A stretch of 64,000 nt of DNA, taken from NCBI RefSeq assembly GCF_019457915.1, contig NZ_JAHZSS010000003.1, positions 1-64,000 on the forward strand, in the 5' to 3' direction. Origin of the DNA: Neiella holothuriorum. Lineage in GTDB: Bacteria > Pseudomonadota > Gammaproteobacteria > Enterobacterales > Neiellaceae. Shown here in pieces: positions 8,174 through 16,944 of the stretch (position 1 is the stretch's first letter; each line of letters opens with the position of its first letter). The translations under genes were made by a program, and so were the position numbers. The notes beneath the pieces were generated by a model. That model did not search any database. It was not told the origin of the DNA and was given only the letters and a program-made list of their open reading frames with translations.

Positions 8174-9388
8174 TTACTGGCGATAGTTCTCTAAGAAGCG
8201 GCCAATCCGAGCAATTGCATTACTGAGTTCGTCTGCGCGAGGCAGGGTCACAATGCGGAAATGATCGGTTGTGGGTAAGTTAAAGCCAGAACCTTGTACC
8301 ACTAAGATTTTTTCTTGTAGCAATAAATCCAATACGAACTTTTCATCATCGTGAATTGGATACATTTCTGGATCTAATTTAGGGAATACATACATGGCGC
8401 CTTTTGGCTTCACACAGCTAATGCCGGGGATCTCGTTCAGCGCTTTCCATGCCGTTTCCATTTGGCGGTGGAGGCGGCCCGTGGGCAGCACCAAATCATT
8501 AATACTCTGATAGCCACCGAGCGCTGCTTGCACCGCATTTTGACACGGCACGTTGGCGCATAATCGCATTGACGAGAGAATGTTCAGCGCATCAATGTAA
8601 TTTGACGCCCGACGCTTAGCGCCACTGAGTACCATCCAACCAACACGAAAACCGGCAACTCGATACGATTTTGATAAGCCGTTAAAGCTAACGAACAACA
8701 GATCGTCTGCCAACGAGGCGAGGGCAATATGCTCGGCACCGTCGTAAACTACCTTGTCGTAAATTTCATCGGCAAAGACGATCAGGTTGTGCTCGCGGGC
8801 AATCTCAATTAATCCCTCTAGCACTTTTCGTGGATAAACCGCGCCAGTCGGGTTGTTTGGGTTAATCACCAACAGGCCGCGAGTGCGAGGCGTGATCTTG
8901 GCGCGAATATCGTCTAAGTCTGGATGCCAGTCTTCACTTTCATCACAGTGATAATGTACCGCTTTACCACCGGCAAGCGTTGTTGCAGCCGTCCACAATG
9001 GGTAATCAGGCGCCGGGATCAGCATTTCGTCGCCGTCGTTGAGCAGGCCTTGCATGGCCATCATAATGAGTTCACTGACACCATTGCCCATGTAAACGTC
9101 ATCTATTTCAACGCCCATAATGCGCTTTTGCTGGCAGTACTGCATGACCGCTTTACGGGCCGAAAACAGCCCTTTTGAATCGGCGTAACCTTGTGCTTTA
9201 GGCAGGTTATGAATGACATCGATAATCAGTTCTTCAGGCGCATCAAAACCAAATGGGGCCGGGTTACCAATGTTAAGTTTGGTGATCCGATGGCCGTCGT
9301 CTTCAAGACGCTTGGCTTCTTGCAAGGCGAGTCCACGAATTTCATAACATACGTGATCGAGCTTGCTTGAATGCTGATAAGAACTCAT
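8174..9388 (-). CDS. alaA: Glutamate-pyruvate aminotransferase AlaA
   Basis: AlaA makes L-alanine from pyruvate and glutamate with pyridoxal phosphate in the cytoplasm. The 404 residues align by eye to E. coli AlaA from near the first residue (SSKLDHVCYEIRG, KLNIGNPAPFGFDAP). Class I/II aminotransferase signatures are visible: INPNNPTGAVYP, FADEIYDK with the cofactor Asp, and the PLP lysine in FNGLSKSYRVAGFRVGWM. The ATG at 9388 has a purine-rich upstream sequence (AAGGACATTG). It is transcribed alone. The closest alternative is another branch of the same aminotransferase family, but the N-terminal match is strong. Confidence 0.95.
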   Translation of the reverse strand: MSSYQHSSKLDHVCYEIRGLALQEAKRLEDDGHRITKLNIGNPAPFGFDAPEELIIDVIHNLPKAQGYADSKGLFSARKAVMQYCQQKRIMGVEIDDVYMGNGVSELIMMAMQGLLNDGDEMLIPAPDYPLWTAATTLAGGKAVHYHCDESEDWHPDLDDIRAKITPRTRGLLVINPNNPTGAVYPRKVLEGLIEIAREHNLIVFADEIYDKVVYDGAEHIALASLADDLLFVSFNGLSKSYRVAGFRVGWMVLSGAKRRASNYIDALNILSSMRLCANVPCQNAVQAALGGYQSINDLVLPTGRLHRQMETAWKALNEIPGISCVKPKGAMYVFPKLDPEMYPIHDDEKFVLDLLLQEKILVVQGSGFNLPTTDHFRIVTLPRADELSNAIARIGRFLENYRQ

Positions 9389-9679
9389 GGTGTTTCAATG
9401 TCCTTTTATGAGTAGAGGGAGGCTTCAACCTGCGATTAATGCGACTAAACACCATATCACTGTGAAGGCTTGTCAAGAAAGGAATTTTTCGAATTTATCA
9501 CTCGATTTCGTGCGCGCTTTGAGGTGATTAACTGTGCCCGCTTAAACTGCCACAACATTAGGGTTAAAACGTGCAGGCTAGTTTGTTCGTCGTTTCGATT
9601 TTTTGTGGTTGAACCCTTGGCCTAATTACCGTTAAGGTGCTGACTGATCATGTAAATTAGGTATTCATGGAGTCAGGGG

Positions 9680-10240
9680 ATGTTGCAGGTAAAAGAAACC
9701 AGCCGACTTTGTTTTGAATTAATGTCAGAAAACGATGCGGAGCTGATGTTCCAGTTGGACCAAGATCCGCAGGTGATGAAGTTTATTACACGCGGAAAAT
9801 GCCCAACGCGCGACGATATTACCAACGTGTTTATTCCCCGCATGCAGGCGTACACCAATCCAGACAAAGGGTGGGGGCTGTGGAAGATTATGCGCCGAAA
9901 TAGCGGTGACTTTCTGGGGTGGGTGTTGGTTCGACCAATGTACTTTTTTGATGATGAAAAACCTACCGCACTCGATGATTTAGAACTGGGTTGGCGCTTG
10001 CACCGCCGTTATTGGGGGCTAGGTTATGCCACCGAAGCTGCCCAAGCCATTGCTGATGCGTTAATCGCAACCGGTGAAATTAACTACCTTACAGCGCTAG
10101 CCATGGAAGAAAATGTAGGCTCAATTGGGGTGATGAAAAAGCTAGGCATGGCCTACGTAAAATCTGATACCCACCAAGATCCGCTGGGAGCGCTTGATGT
10201 TGCGTACTACCGTTGTGCGGTGAGTGAATTGACTGGTTAG
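9680..10240 (+). CDS. GNAT family N-acetyltransferase (RimJ/RimL type)
   Basis: This 186-residue GNAT-fold protein begins with a beta strand and acceptor region (TSRLCFELMSENDAELMFQL). The acetyl-CoA loop appears as RRYWGLGYATEAAQAI around residues 112-127, corresponding to the Q/RxxGxG/A motif, followed by NVGSIGVMKKLGM, typical of the RimJ/RimL group. Such enzymes acetylate amino groups of proteins or small molecules, and the substrate here is unknown. GGGG lies a few bases before the ATG. It converges on the small membrane protein gene downstream. Confidence 0.85.
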   Translation: MLQVKETSRLCFELMSENDAELMFQLDQDPQVMKFITRGKCPTRDDITNVFIPRMQAYTNPDKGWGLWKIMRRNSGDFLGWVLVRPMYFFDDEKPTALDDLELGWRLHRRYWGLGYATEAAQAIADALIATGEINYLTALAMEENVGSIGVMKKLGMAYVKSDTHQDPLGALDVAYYRCAVSELTG

Positions 10241-10273
10241 AATTGACCGGAAACGACTTGTTTGGCGTGCAGA

Positions 10274-10534
10274 TCAGCTGCCTGATTTTGCACGCTGTGC
10301 TAGCTCTCTTTGGTATTCCCGCTCAAAAATAAACCAAATGGCGCGCCCCAAGACTAGCCCGGCTAATGCGTAAATTGCGATTGTCCCGAGCAACTCCAGC
10401 GAGTTTTTTGGCCAATTGCTAGCTAATGACACGATCAAGAGCGGAACGCCGCAATAGAGGATACCGGTTAAGCTGAAATGCAACTTGCCTTTTAACCGGA
10501 TGGTGCGCCATTTCTCAAATCGTTTGGCATTCAT
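10274..10534 (-). CDS. Small membrane protein of unknown function
   Basis: An 86-residue protein with a basic N-terminus (MNAKRFEKWRTIRLKGK), two hydrophobic segments (about 21-40 and 48-69) and a charged C-terminal tail. No family is recognised. It follows the integron cassette on the same strand, but is not itself bounded by an attC downstream, so it is more likely backbone than cassette. GGAT precedes the ATG. Being between two supported genes with good coding character, it is probably real. Confidence 0.6.
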   Translation of the reverse strand: MNAKRFEKWRTIRLKGKLHFSLTGILYCGVPLLIVSLASNWPKNSLELLGTIAIYALAGLVLGRAIWFIFEREYQRELAQRAKSGS

Positions 10535-10558
10535 ATTGATCCCTCAATGTTGTAAACC

Positions 10559-10575
10559 AAAGGCATCCTGCCTTT
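10559..10575 (-). terminator. Small hairpin downstream of the cassette
   Basis: AAAGGCA (10559-10565) and TGCCTTT (10569-10575) form a seven-pair stem with a three-base loop. It could end transcripts from nrdAB-yfaE and the cassette, though the following T-run on the minus strand is short. Confidence 0.35.
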
Positions 10576-10621
10576 AGTCTTAGTTTATTCATTGCTGCCG
10601 AGTACGCCATCAGCTTATTGG

Positions 10622-10723
10622 CATTAACGCCCCAAGCAGGGGCAAATTAACGCAGGCTGAAATTAGGAGCGAAGCGACGGGAGCCTGCGTTATATTTGTC
10701 CCGCTGACTTGGCTTGTTAGGGC
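10622..10723 (-). other. attC recombination site
   Basis: On the minus strand, R'' GCCCTAAC (10723-10716) is followed by AAGCCAAGTCAGCGGGAC. A long central stem of AACGCAGGCT pairs with AGCCTGCGTT around a variable loop. Then comes TTTGCCCCTGCTTGGGGC, ending in G-TTAATG (G at 10628). CCAAG-CAG-GGG pairing between the outer arms leaves unpaired bases, as expected for the folded bottom strand read by integron integrases. Layout and length (about 100 bases) resemble superintegron repeats of Vibrio and marine gammaproteobacteria (TAACAA ... GGGCGTTA). Confidence 0.88.
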
Positions 10724-11199
10724 TACTATAGGCCCACTAGCCTTTTTATATATGGGTTCACAACCCAGAAGAACCAAAAAACCAACGAGCTTATCAAGAG
10801 AAGATCGCTGAACAGCGATGTATGAATCTGCTCATGTCCATCCAAGCCAAACAGCACGGAGATTAAAATAGTTGGTGGAACTAGAGAGACCACTGCAACT
10901 ACGATGCTGTATGGAATTAATTTCAGGCTCATGAAGGCTGGGCGCTGATATGTTCCGCTACCATTATAAAAATACTTGTGTAGGTCAAACACCCTCATAC
11001 CTGCGCTAATAATCATACAAATGAACGCAGGAACGACAGGGGTAAACACTACCAAAGACATATTTTGCAGTGCGCCACTATTAATTAAGCGTATTGCAAC
11101 CAAGGTTACTAGAGCTGCAATCAACGCTATGGCATACCACCTTCCAAACTTATGACTGATTACTTCGAAGAATTCTGCTCGATTCACTCTTGGCCCTAA
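10628..11199 (-). mobile_element. Solitary integron gene cassette (ORF plus attC)
   Basis: On the minus strand the segment begins TTAGGGC after a G at 11200, holds one ORF (11187-10726), and ends with an attC site whose last base is the G at 10628, before TTAATGCC. The decisive check is internal. Joining the 3' G to the 5' TTAGGGC in a circular cassette gives GTTAGGGC, whose complement GCCCTAAC is exactly the R'' box at 10723-10716. That is the signature of an excisable cassette of about 572 bases. No integrase gene or second attC is in the window, so this is a lone attC-bearing cassette outside an integron. Confidence 0.85.
10726..11187 (-). CDS. Cassette-encoded four-helix membrane protein, unknown
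   Basis: About 153 residues from GTG 11187, or up to five residues longer from the TTG at 11202 that overlaps the recombination point. With the GTG, AGGG of the cassette boundary forms the ribosome site six bases upstream. Four hydrophobic segments are visible (about 20-36, 44-62, 91-112 and 126-142), with a polar loop HKYFYNGSGTY between the second and third. The stop codon lies two bases before attC, as is usual in cassettes. Codon use is more AT-rich than that of the flanking nrd genes, in line with transfer. No family is recognised. Confidence 0.75.
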   Translation of the reverse strand: MNRAEFFEVISHKFGRWYAIALIAALVTLVAIRLINSGALQNMSLVVFTPVVPAFICMIISAGMRVFDLHKYFYNGSGTYQRPAFMSLKLIPYSIVVAVVSLVPPTILISVLFGLDGHEQIHTSLFSDLLLISSLVFWFFWVVNPYIKRLVGL

Positions 11200-11334
11200 C
11201 AACTTATTATCGCGACCTTACAAGCTCCATTACCTTGCAAGGTTGCTTCCAATTCACCTCAACCTACGCTGCTTGAAGAATCAATTCAACGACTTAAATC
11301 AAGTTGTGGCGTGGTGGGTAAACTAGTGGTTCGC

Positions 11335-11628
11335 TTAATCTTGAACCAGGGTTATATCAGTGGTCGGCTGGCAGCAGCAGGGCAGGATTTCACCTTTGCG
11401 AATAAAGGCGATGGGTTGGTGTTGGTAGTTAACATCACCGTCTAAGGTGGTGGTGCGGCAGGCGCCACAGTAGCCGCTGCGGCATTCAAAGTGCACAGGT
11501 ACTTTGTGGGCTTCCATGGCTTCCAGCAGACTGTCGTGCTGCTGGGCGTCAAATTGAAAGGCTTGCTGGCCCTGAATAAACACCCAGGGCCGTTTGGTAC
11601 TTGGTTTATCGTTTGGGTTGTCGGTCAC
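11335..11628 (-). CDS. yfaE: 2Fe-2S ferredoxin YfaE, NrdB cofactor maintenance
   Basis: YfaE delivers electrons to regenerate the diferric-tyrosyl radical of class Ia ribonucleotide reductase subunit NrdB. The 97-residue protein contains the plant-type 2Fe-2S signature [10 protein letters not shown] and, later, EILPCCCQP giving the fourth Cys. The N-terminal 13 residues are a polar extension. Its ATG overlaps the nrdB stop by four bases (ATGA), so translation is probably coupled. It is the last backbone gene of the nrd operon before the integron cassette. Confidence 0.95.
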   Translation of the reverse strand: MTDNPNDKPSTKRPWVFIQGQQAFQFDAQQHDSLLEAMEAHKVPVHFECRSGYCGACRTTTLDGDVNYQHQPIAFIRKGEILPCCCQPTTDITLVQD

Positions 11629-12758
11629 AGGCTAAAGTCTGAGAGATCGTCAACGTCGACTGAGTTGTCGATTTGGCCAACCAGATAAGAGCTTACTTCC
11701 ACTTCTTGCGGCGCAACTTGTACTGAGTCTGATGCCAACCAAGTGTTGATCCAAGGAATTGGGTTCTCACTGGTTTCAAAGATTTTTGGCAGGCCAATGG
11801 CTTGCATGCGTACATTGGTAATGTACTCAACGTACTGGCTCAAAATGGCTTCGTTCAAGCCAATCATCGAACCATCTTTGAACAGGTAGCTGGCCCAAGC
11901 TTTTTCTTGCTCGGCTGCAAAGCGGAACACTTCAATGGCGTCTTGGTGACACTCAATGGCAATTTCAGCCATTTCTGGGTCGTCTTCACCCGATGCCATG
12001 ATGTTAATCATGTGCTGTGTGGAGGTCAGGTGTAGCGCTTCGTCGCGAGCAATCAGGCGAATGATTTTGGCGTTGCCTTCCATCAGCTCACGCTCGGCAA
12101 ATGCAAAACTACAGGCAAAGCTGACATAGAAGCGAATGGCTTCGAGTACGTTGACTGACATCACGCACATGTACAGTTTGCGTTTTAGGGCGCGCAGGCT
12201 GACGGTGATGGTTTCACCACTTGGTAAGGTGTGTTCGCCTTCGCCAAATTCTTGATATTGGCGGGTGGCGTCAATCAACTCGTCATAGTAGCCGCTAATG
12301 TCTTCAGCGCGCTTTAGGATCTCTTCATTCAAAACGATATCGTCAAAAATCTCCGATGGATCTTTAACAATGTTACGAATGATATGGGTGTAGCTGCGGC
12401 TGTGAATTGTTTCACTAAAGGCCCAGGTTTCAATCCAGGTTTCTAGCTCTGGAATCGACACCAGTGGCAACAGGGCTACGTTTGGTGAGCGCCCCTGAAT
12501 GGAATCGAGCAGGGTTTGATATTTCAAGTTGCTGATGAAAATGTGTTGCTCGTGAGCCGGCAGGCTTTGGTAGTCAATGCGATCTTTGCTGACATCGACT
12601 TCTTCCGGGCGCCAGAAGAAACTCAACTGCTTTTCAATGAGTTGCTCGAAAATTGGGTACTTCTGTTGATCGTAACGGGACACATTGACCGGGTTACCAA
12701 AAAACATCGGCTCTTTTAATGCGTCATTCTGCTCACGGCTAAACGTGGTGTACTTCAT
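11625..12758 (-). CDS. nrdB: Ribonucleoside-diphosphate reductase class Ia, beta subunit
   Basis: NrdB houses the diiron centre and tyrosyl radical that drive NDP reduction by NrdA. The 377 residues compare with 376 in E. coli, starting [12 protein letters not shown] at ATG 12758; an upstream in-frame ATG would add 23 unrelated residues. The radical Tyr is in [11 protein letters not shown], with adjacent ligands in FSETIH, and the second ligand set lies near RDEALHL. The C-terminus ends in acidic and aromatic residues (DDLSDFSL) for binding NrdA. A terminator-like hairpin lies between it and nrdA, which may reduce NrdB relative to NrdA. Confidence 0.97.
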   Translation of the reverse strand: MKYTTFSREQNDALKEPMFFGNPVNVSRYDQQKYPIFEQLIEKQLSFFWRPEEVDVSKDRIDYQSLPAHEQHIFISNLKYQTLLDSIQGRSPNVALLPLVSIPELETWIETWAFSETIHSRSYTHIIRNIVKDPSEIFDDIVLNEEILKRAEDISGYYDELIDATRQYQEFGEGEHTLPSGETITVSLRALKRKLYMCVMSVNVLEAIRFYVSFACSFAFAERELMEGNAKIIRLIARDEALHLTSTQHMINIMASGEDDPEMAEIAIECHQDAIEVFRFAAEQEKAWASYLFKDGSMIGLNEAILSQYVEYITNVRMQAIGLPKIFETSENPIPWINTWLASDSVQVAPQEVEVSSYLVGQIDNSVDVDDLSDFSL

Positions 12759-12784
12759 CGAACAAAAACTCTCACAGTTACAAT

Positions 12785-12823
12785 TTAAAAGAAAAAGTGG
12801 CGGCTCATACTTAGTGAGCCGCC
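12785..12823 (-). terminator. Intra-operon terminator-like hairpin between nrdA and nrdB
   Basis: GGCGGCTCA (12799-12807) pairs perfectly with TGAGCCGCC (12815-12823), and on the minus strand is followed by ACTTTTTCTTTT. It has the full form of a rho-independent terminator inside an operon, so it may act as a partial terminator or as mRNA end protection. Confidence 0.65.
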
Positions 12824-12841
12824 GCATTATTTGACTATTGA

Positions 12842-15118
12842 TTAGATCTTACAAGCGCCGCCTGCACAGCCATCATCTTCTGGCTCCGGCTCTTGGGCAT
12901 CGGCCGCACCGTCACGAGTGTTGTGATAGTACAAGGTCTTGATGCCTAACTTATACGTGGTTAATAGATCTTTGAGCAGTAACTTCATTGGCACTTTGCC
13001 ATCTGGGAAGCCTGCAGGATCATAGTTGGTGTTAGCAGAAATGGTTTGGTCGATGAATTTCTGCATGATGCCAACCAATTGCAGGTAACCGTCGTTGCCA
13101 CCCATTTGCCAAAGCAACTCATAGTTGTCTTTGAGGGTTTCAAACTCAGGCACAACCTGCTTCAAAATACCGTCTTTACTTTGTTTCACACTCACGTGGG
13201 CGCGTGGCGGCTCAATACCGTTGGTGGCATTCGAGATCTGCGAGCTGGTTTCTGATGGCATCAGGGCGCTTAGCGTTGAGTTACGCAAACCGTGCTCAAC
13301 AATGCTGGCGCGTAAACCATCCCAGTCGAGGTGCAGTTGCTCATCGCAAACGGCATCCAAGTCTTTTTTGTAGGTATCAATTGGCAATTTACCTTGCGAG
13401 TACGTGGTCTCGTTAAACTTCGGACACGCACCGGCTTCTTTGGCCAATTGGTTTGATGCTTTGAGCAAGTAATATTGAATGGCTTCAAAGGTCTTGTGAG
13501 TTAAGCCATTGGCGCTGCCGTCTGAATACTTCACGCCGTTTTTAGCCAAGTAGTAGGCGTAGTTAATCACACCAATACCTAAAGTACGGCGGCCCATGGT
13601 GGCGTTGTAGGCAGCTTTTACGGGGTAATCTTGGTAGTCGAGTAGGCTATCAAGGGCGCGTACGGCCAAATCGGCCAAGCCGTCTAACTCGTCAAGCGAC
13701 TCGATAGCACCTAAGTTGAATGCACTAAGCGTACATAAAGCAATTTCACCTTCATCATCATCAAAGCTATTCAGTGGCTTGGTTGGCAGTGCAATTTCCA
13801 AGCACAGGTTTGATTGACGAACCGGTGCAACGGTTGAGTCGAACGGGCTGTGGGTATTGCAGTGGTCAACGTTTTGCAGGTAGATACGGCCGGTGTTGGC
13901 GCGCTCTTGTGCAAATAGCGTAAACAGCTCAATCGCTTTTACCGCTTTCTTGCGAATGGACTCATCTTGTTCGTACTGAACGTAGAGTTTTTCAAATTTC
14001 TCTTGGTCTTCAAAGAAGGCGTCGTACAAGCCCGGTACGTCTGATGGGCTGAACAAGGTGATGTTGCCACCTTGCAGCAAACGTTGGTACATCAGGCGGT
14101 TCATTTGCACGCCGTAGTCGAGGTGACGGACACGGTTTTCTTCAACACCACGGTTGTTTTTCAGTACCAGCAGATCTTCAACTTCCAAGTGCCACATTGG
14201 GTAGAACAGGGTGGCTGCACCACCACGCACGCCACCTTGTGAACAGCATTTAACAGCCGTTTGAAAGTGTTTGAAGAAGGGCACACAGCCAGTGTGGAAG
14301 GCTTCGCCACCACGAATTGGGCTACCCAAAGCGCGAATACGGCCAGCATTAATACCAATACCGGCGCGCTGAGAAACATATTTTACGATGGCGCTAGAAG
14401 TCGCGTTGATGGAATCTAAGCTATCGCCACACTCAATCAATACGCATGAGCTGAACTGGCGTGTTGGCGTACGAACACCGGACATGATTGGCGTAGGCAA
14501 TGAGATGCGGAACGTGGAGATCGCATCATAAAAACGGCGAACATAGTCTAAACGGGTGTTTTTCGGGTAGTGGGCAAACAAACACGCAGCAACCAGAATG
14601 TATAAAAACTGCGGGCTTTCATAGATTTGTTTGCTGACTCGATCTTGAACCAGATATTTGCCTTCAAGCTGCTTCACGGCAGCATAGCTGAAGGTGAGAT
14701 CGCGCTGATGATCTAAGAACAGCGACATCTCATGGAATTCATCTTCACTGTAATCTTCAACCAGATGTGCGTCATAGCGGCCTGCGTCAACCATGCCTTT
14801 GACATGCTCATACAGCGCTGGTGGCTCGTATTGACCATAGGCTTGTTTGCGCAGGTGAAAGATAGCCAAACGGGCAGACAGATATTGATAATCTGGCGCA
14901 GAGGTTGAGATCAAATCGGCCGCCGCTTTAATCATGGTTTCATGAATGTCGCCGGTTTTAATCCCCTCGTAGAACTGAATTTGCGATTTGAGTTCAACCT
15001 GAGAAACCGACACTTTGTCGAGTCCTTCGGCAGCCCAAGTGATGACGCGATGAATTTTTTCCAGATCCAGTGGTTCTTGATCACCGTTTCGTTTGGTGAC
15101 GAGGAGTTGGGTGTCCAT
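12842..15118 (-). CDS. nrdA: Ribonucleoside-diphosphate reductase class Ia, alpha subunit
   Basis: NrdA reduces ribonucleoside diphosphates to deoxy forms for DNA synthesis. The 758 residues (761 in E. coli) begin with an ATP-cone ([16 protein letters not shown], about 6-95) for dATP inhibition. The barrel carries the active-site region [11 protein letters not shown] and [10 protein letters not shown]. The C-terminal swinging thiols are in CAGGACKI. It is the first gene of nrdA-nrdB-yfaE. A sigma-70-like promoter with overlapping NrdR-like boxes lies 80-125 bases upstream. Confidence 0.98.
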   Translation of the reverse strand: MDTQLLVTKRNGDQEPLDLEKIHRVITWAAEGLDKVSVSQVELKSQIQFYEGIKTGDIHETMIKAAADLISTSAPDYQYLSARLAIFHLRKQAYGQYEPPALYEHVKGMVDAGRYDAHLVEDYSEDEFHEMSLFLDHQRDLTFSYAAVKQLEGKYLVQDRVSKQIYESPQFLYILVAACLFAHYPKNTRLDYVRRFYDAISTFRISLPTPIMSGVRTPTRQFSSCVLIECGDSLDSINATSSAIVKYVSQRAGIGINAGRIRALGSPIRGGEAFHTGCVPFFKHFQTAVKCCSQGGVRGGAATLFYPMWHLEVEDLLVLKNNRGVEENRVRHLDYGVQMNRLMYQRLLQGGNITLFSPSDVPGLYDAFFEDQEKFEKLYVQYEQDESIRKKAVKAIELFTLFAQERANTGRIYLQNVDHCNTHSPFDSTVAPVRQSNLCLEIALPTKPLNSFDDDEGEIALCTLSAFNLGAIESLDELDGLADLAVRALDSLLDYQDYPVKAAYNATMGRRTLGIGVINYAYYLAKNGVKYSDGSANGLTHKTFEAIQYYLLKASNQLAKEAGACPKFNETTYSQGKLPIDTYKKDLDAVCDEQLHLDWDGLRASIVEHGLRNSTLSALMPSETSSQISNATNGIEPPRAHVSVKQSKDGILKQVVPEFETLKDNYELLWQMGGNDGYLQLVGIMQKFIDQTISANTNYDPAGFPDGKVPMKLLLKDLLTTYKLGIKTLYYHNTRDGAADAQEPEPEDDGCAGGACKI

Positions 15119-15165
15119 GTATTTGAGTCAGCCTCTGTTGGTGCACTTAGCGATTGGCTAATTGT

Positions 15166-15212
15166 TAAGCACATCTAGTGTTATTTTGTTTTCGAGGCAC
15201 AACATAATGTGC
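15166..15212 (-). promoter_or_regulatory. Candidate NrdR box pair before nrdA
   Basis: GCACAACATAATGTGC (15197-15212, plus strand) matches the NrdR consensus ACACWATATATWGTGT at about 12 of 16 positions. A weaker box at 15166-15181 ends in CTAGTGT (about 10/16), 31 bases away centre to centre, the helical phasing known for NrdR box pairs. A perfect-armed ACACCT/AGGTGT repeat at 15229-15242 abuts the -35. The pairing is suggestive rather than proven. Confidence 0.45.
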
Positions 15213-15229
15213 TTCTGACACAAATTCAA
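15201..15229 (-). promoter_or_regulatory. Predicted nrdA promoter
   Basis: On the minus strand, TTGAAT (15229-15224) and TATGTT (15206-15201) are separated by exactly 17 bases. The -10 lies inside the 16-base inverted repeat at 15197-15212, so repression by a bound regulator is plausible. Confidence 0.5.
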
Positions 15230-15427
15230 CACCTAGAGGTGTCTCAAAAAGGGGCTCGGGGATGGTGCATTTAGGGCTTGATCTGGATGAAAGCCTTTCG
15301 CGTTAGGGGGTTGCGCTGCGCTGTTTTTTGGCAAATGCCGAAAAGCTAATATGTCATTTTTTTTATCTGCCGCACGGAACAAAAAAATGTTGCGAAATAG
15401 TGTATTTCTAGCTTGACAAGGTTGTTG

Positions 15428-16078
15428 CTATTTTAACCAGTCAAGGATTTCAAGGGGATGAGAAAGTTGACCATTGGCTTGCCATTGATCGGGTTGATCG
15501 TGCTCGTCAATATATCCCCACAATGCGAGTAGGGTTGTCATGGCCACTTTATTACCGGCTTGCATATCGCGCTCGGCATCACCGACATAAAGAATATCTT
15601 CGGGTGCAATGTTGAGCGCTTGTGCTGCTGTTGTCATTGGTAGCGGATCGGGCTTGGCTACGCCACAGGTATCGCCGCTAATGGCCACCTGACAGCGGTT
15701 GAATTGGTTAAAGTGCGGCAGCAACGCATCTGTAAGAAACGCGGGTTTATTGGTAACAATGCCCCAAGGCACATTTTGGCTATCGAGCGATTGTAGCAAT
15801 GGCTCAATGCCGTCAAACAATTTGGAGCCGCTGGCAATATCGGCTTGATAGAAATCGAGCAGCAGCTGTCGCAGCTCAGTCACGTTGTAATGGTCTAAGC
15901 GTTCGCCCAATGCGCGTTTGAGAAGCCCTATGGCGCCGTGAGATGCGAAATGGCTGACATAGTCATAATCACATTCAGGCTCGCCAATGGCACGCAATAC
16001 CTGATTGGTCGCTTTGACTAAATCCGGTGCGGTATCAAGCAGGGTGCCATCTAAATCAAATAATACGGCTTTAGCCAT
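15428..16078 (-). CDS. gph: HAD-IA phosphatase, Gph/MupP type
   Basis: This 216-residue HAD phosphatase starts MAKAVLFDLDGTLLDTAPDL at ATG 16078. Motif I is DLDGT, motif II is VTNKP, and the last acidic motif is YVGDAERDMQAG. Proteins of this kind act as phosphoglycolate phosphatase. The homologue directly after ubiG in Pseudomonas is MupP, which dephosphorylates MurNAc-6-phosphate in cell-wall recycling. The same ubiG neighbourhood here leaves both roles open, and no amgK or murU is in the window. It lies 35 bases after ubiG, so the two are likely cotranscribed. Confidence 0.9.
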   Translation of the reverse strand: MAKAVLFDLDGTLLDTAPDLVKATNQVLRAIGEPECDYDYVSHFASHGAIGLLKRALGERLDHYNVTELRQLLLDFYQADIASGSKLFDGIEPLLQSLDSQNVPWGIVTNKPAFLTDALLPHFNQFNRCQVAISGDTCGVAKPDPLPMTTAAQALNIAPEDILYVGDAERDMQAGNKVAMTTLLALWGYIDEHDQPDQWQANGQLSHPLEILDWLK

Positions 16079-16113
16079 GAAGGGGCTCTCTATAGGGCAT
16101 GTGGGCGCAACTA

Positions 16114-16815
16114 TTATGCAGGCTTTTGGCACGCAACCATATAATTAACGGATACATCGCTATGAAGACTGAAGCGGTCAGTCAACGGGTTATAGCGGAA
16201 TCCAGAAATGGCGCGGCTAAATAGGCCCAATTCATCGGTCATGGCCATTAACTCAGAAGGTTTGATGAACTTGCTGTGATCATGGGTGCCTTTAGGTAAC
16301 CAATTTAGCACTTGTTCGGCACCAACAATCGCCATTAAGTAACTGCGTTTGGTGCGATTCAGTGTTGACAAAAATAACCAACCACCGGGCTTTAACATGT
16401 GCTCGCAGGCCGCAATGACTGACTGCGGAGAAGGCACGTGCTCGAGCATTTCCATACAGGTGATGACATCGTAGGTTGCGGTTTGTTCTGCCGCTAGTTG
16501 CTCAGCCGTTTGTTGTTGATAGTTAATTGTGAGCTGTGATTCTAATGCGTGAAGCTTGGCAACTTGGATTGATGCCGCAGCCATGTCTATGGCTGTAACT
16601 TCGGCGCCAGCTCTTGCCATACTCTCTGACAGCAGGCCGCCACCGCAACCAACATCTAATAGTTGTTTACCGGCAACGCCTTGGCTATGCAGCTCAATAA
16701 ATTGGCTGCGCAGAGGGTTGATCTGATGCAACGGCTTGGATTGGCCTTGCGGATCCCACCAAGTGGCGGCTAAAGCTTCAAATTTACTAATTTCCTGCTG
16801 ATCAACGTTATTCAC
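16114..16815 (-). CDS. ubiG: Ubiquinone biosynthesis O-methyltransferase UbiG
   Basis: UbiG carries out both O-methylations of the ubiquinone ring with S-adenosylmethionine. The 233-residue protein starts with the typical NVDQQEISKFEALAATWWDP. It then has the SAM site LLDVGCGGGLLSESMA, followed by CMEMLEHVPSP and FLSTLNRTKRSY. The order ubiG-gph-nrdA-nrdB-yfaE matches that of many gammaproteobacteria near gyrA, which is not in the window. It begins the minus-strand cluster, with about 100 AT-rich bases upstream. Confidence 0.97.
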   Translation of the reverse strand: MNNVDQQEISKFEALAATWWDPQGQSKPLHQINPLRSQFIELHSQGVAGKQLLDVGCGGGLLSESMARAGAEVTAIDMAAASIQVAKLHALESQLTINYQQQTAEQLAAEQTATYDVITCMEMLEHVPSPQSVIAACEHMLKPGGWLFLSTLNRTKRSYLMAIVGAEQVLNWLPKGTHDHSKFIKPSELMAMTDELGLFSRAISGFRYNPLTDRFSLHSDVSVNYMVACQKPA

Positions 16816-16944
16816 GACAAACTTCCATTACTTCTGGTGGGGCTATTATAACGATCCGTGATGTTGAAGGTAGCGTGACCCTATGATTTATGTATTATTT
16901 GTTATCGATAACTATTGCAAACCTCACCAAGGAACGGTGCGTGC

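Noticed and set aside
10241-10273. Searched for an attC after the 86-residue ORF
   Set aside because: Too short and without R''/R' boxes, so the ORF is not part of a second cassette.
11204-11334. Searched for a second attC upstream of the cassette
   Set aside because: No GGGCGTTA-like end or paired arms; the flank is ordinary AT-rich sequence.
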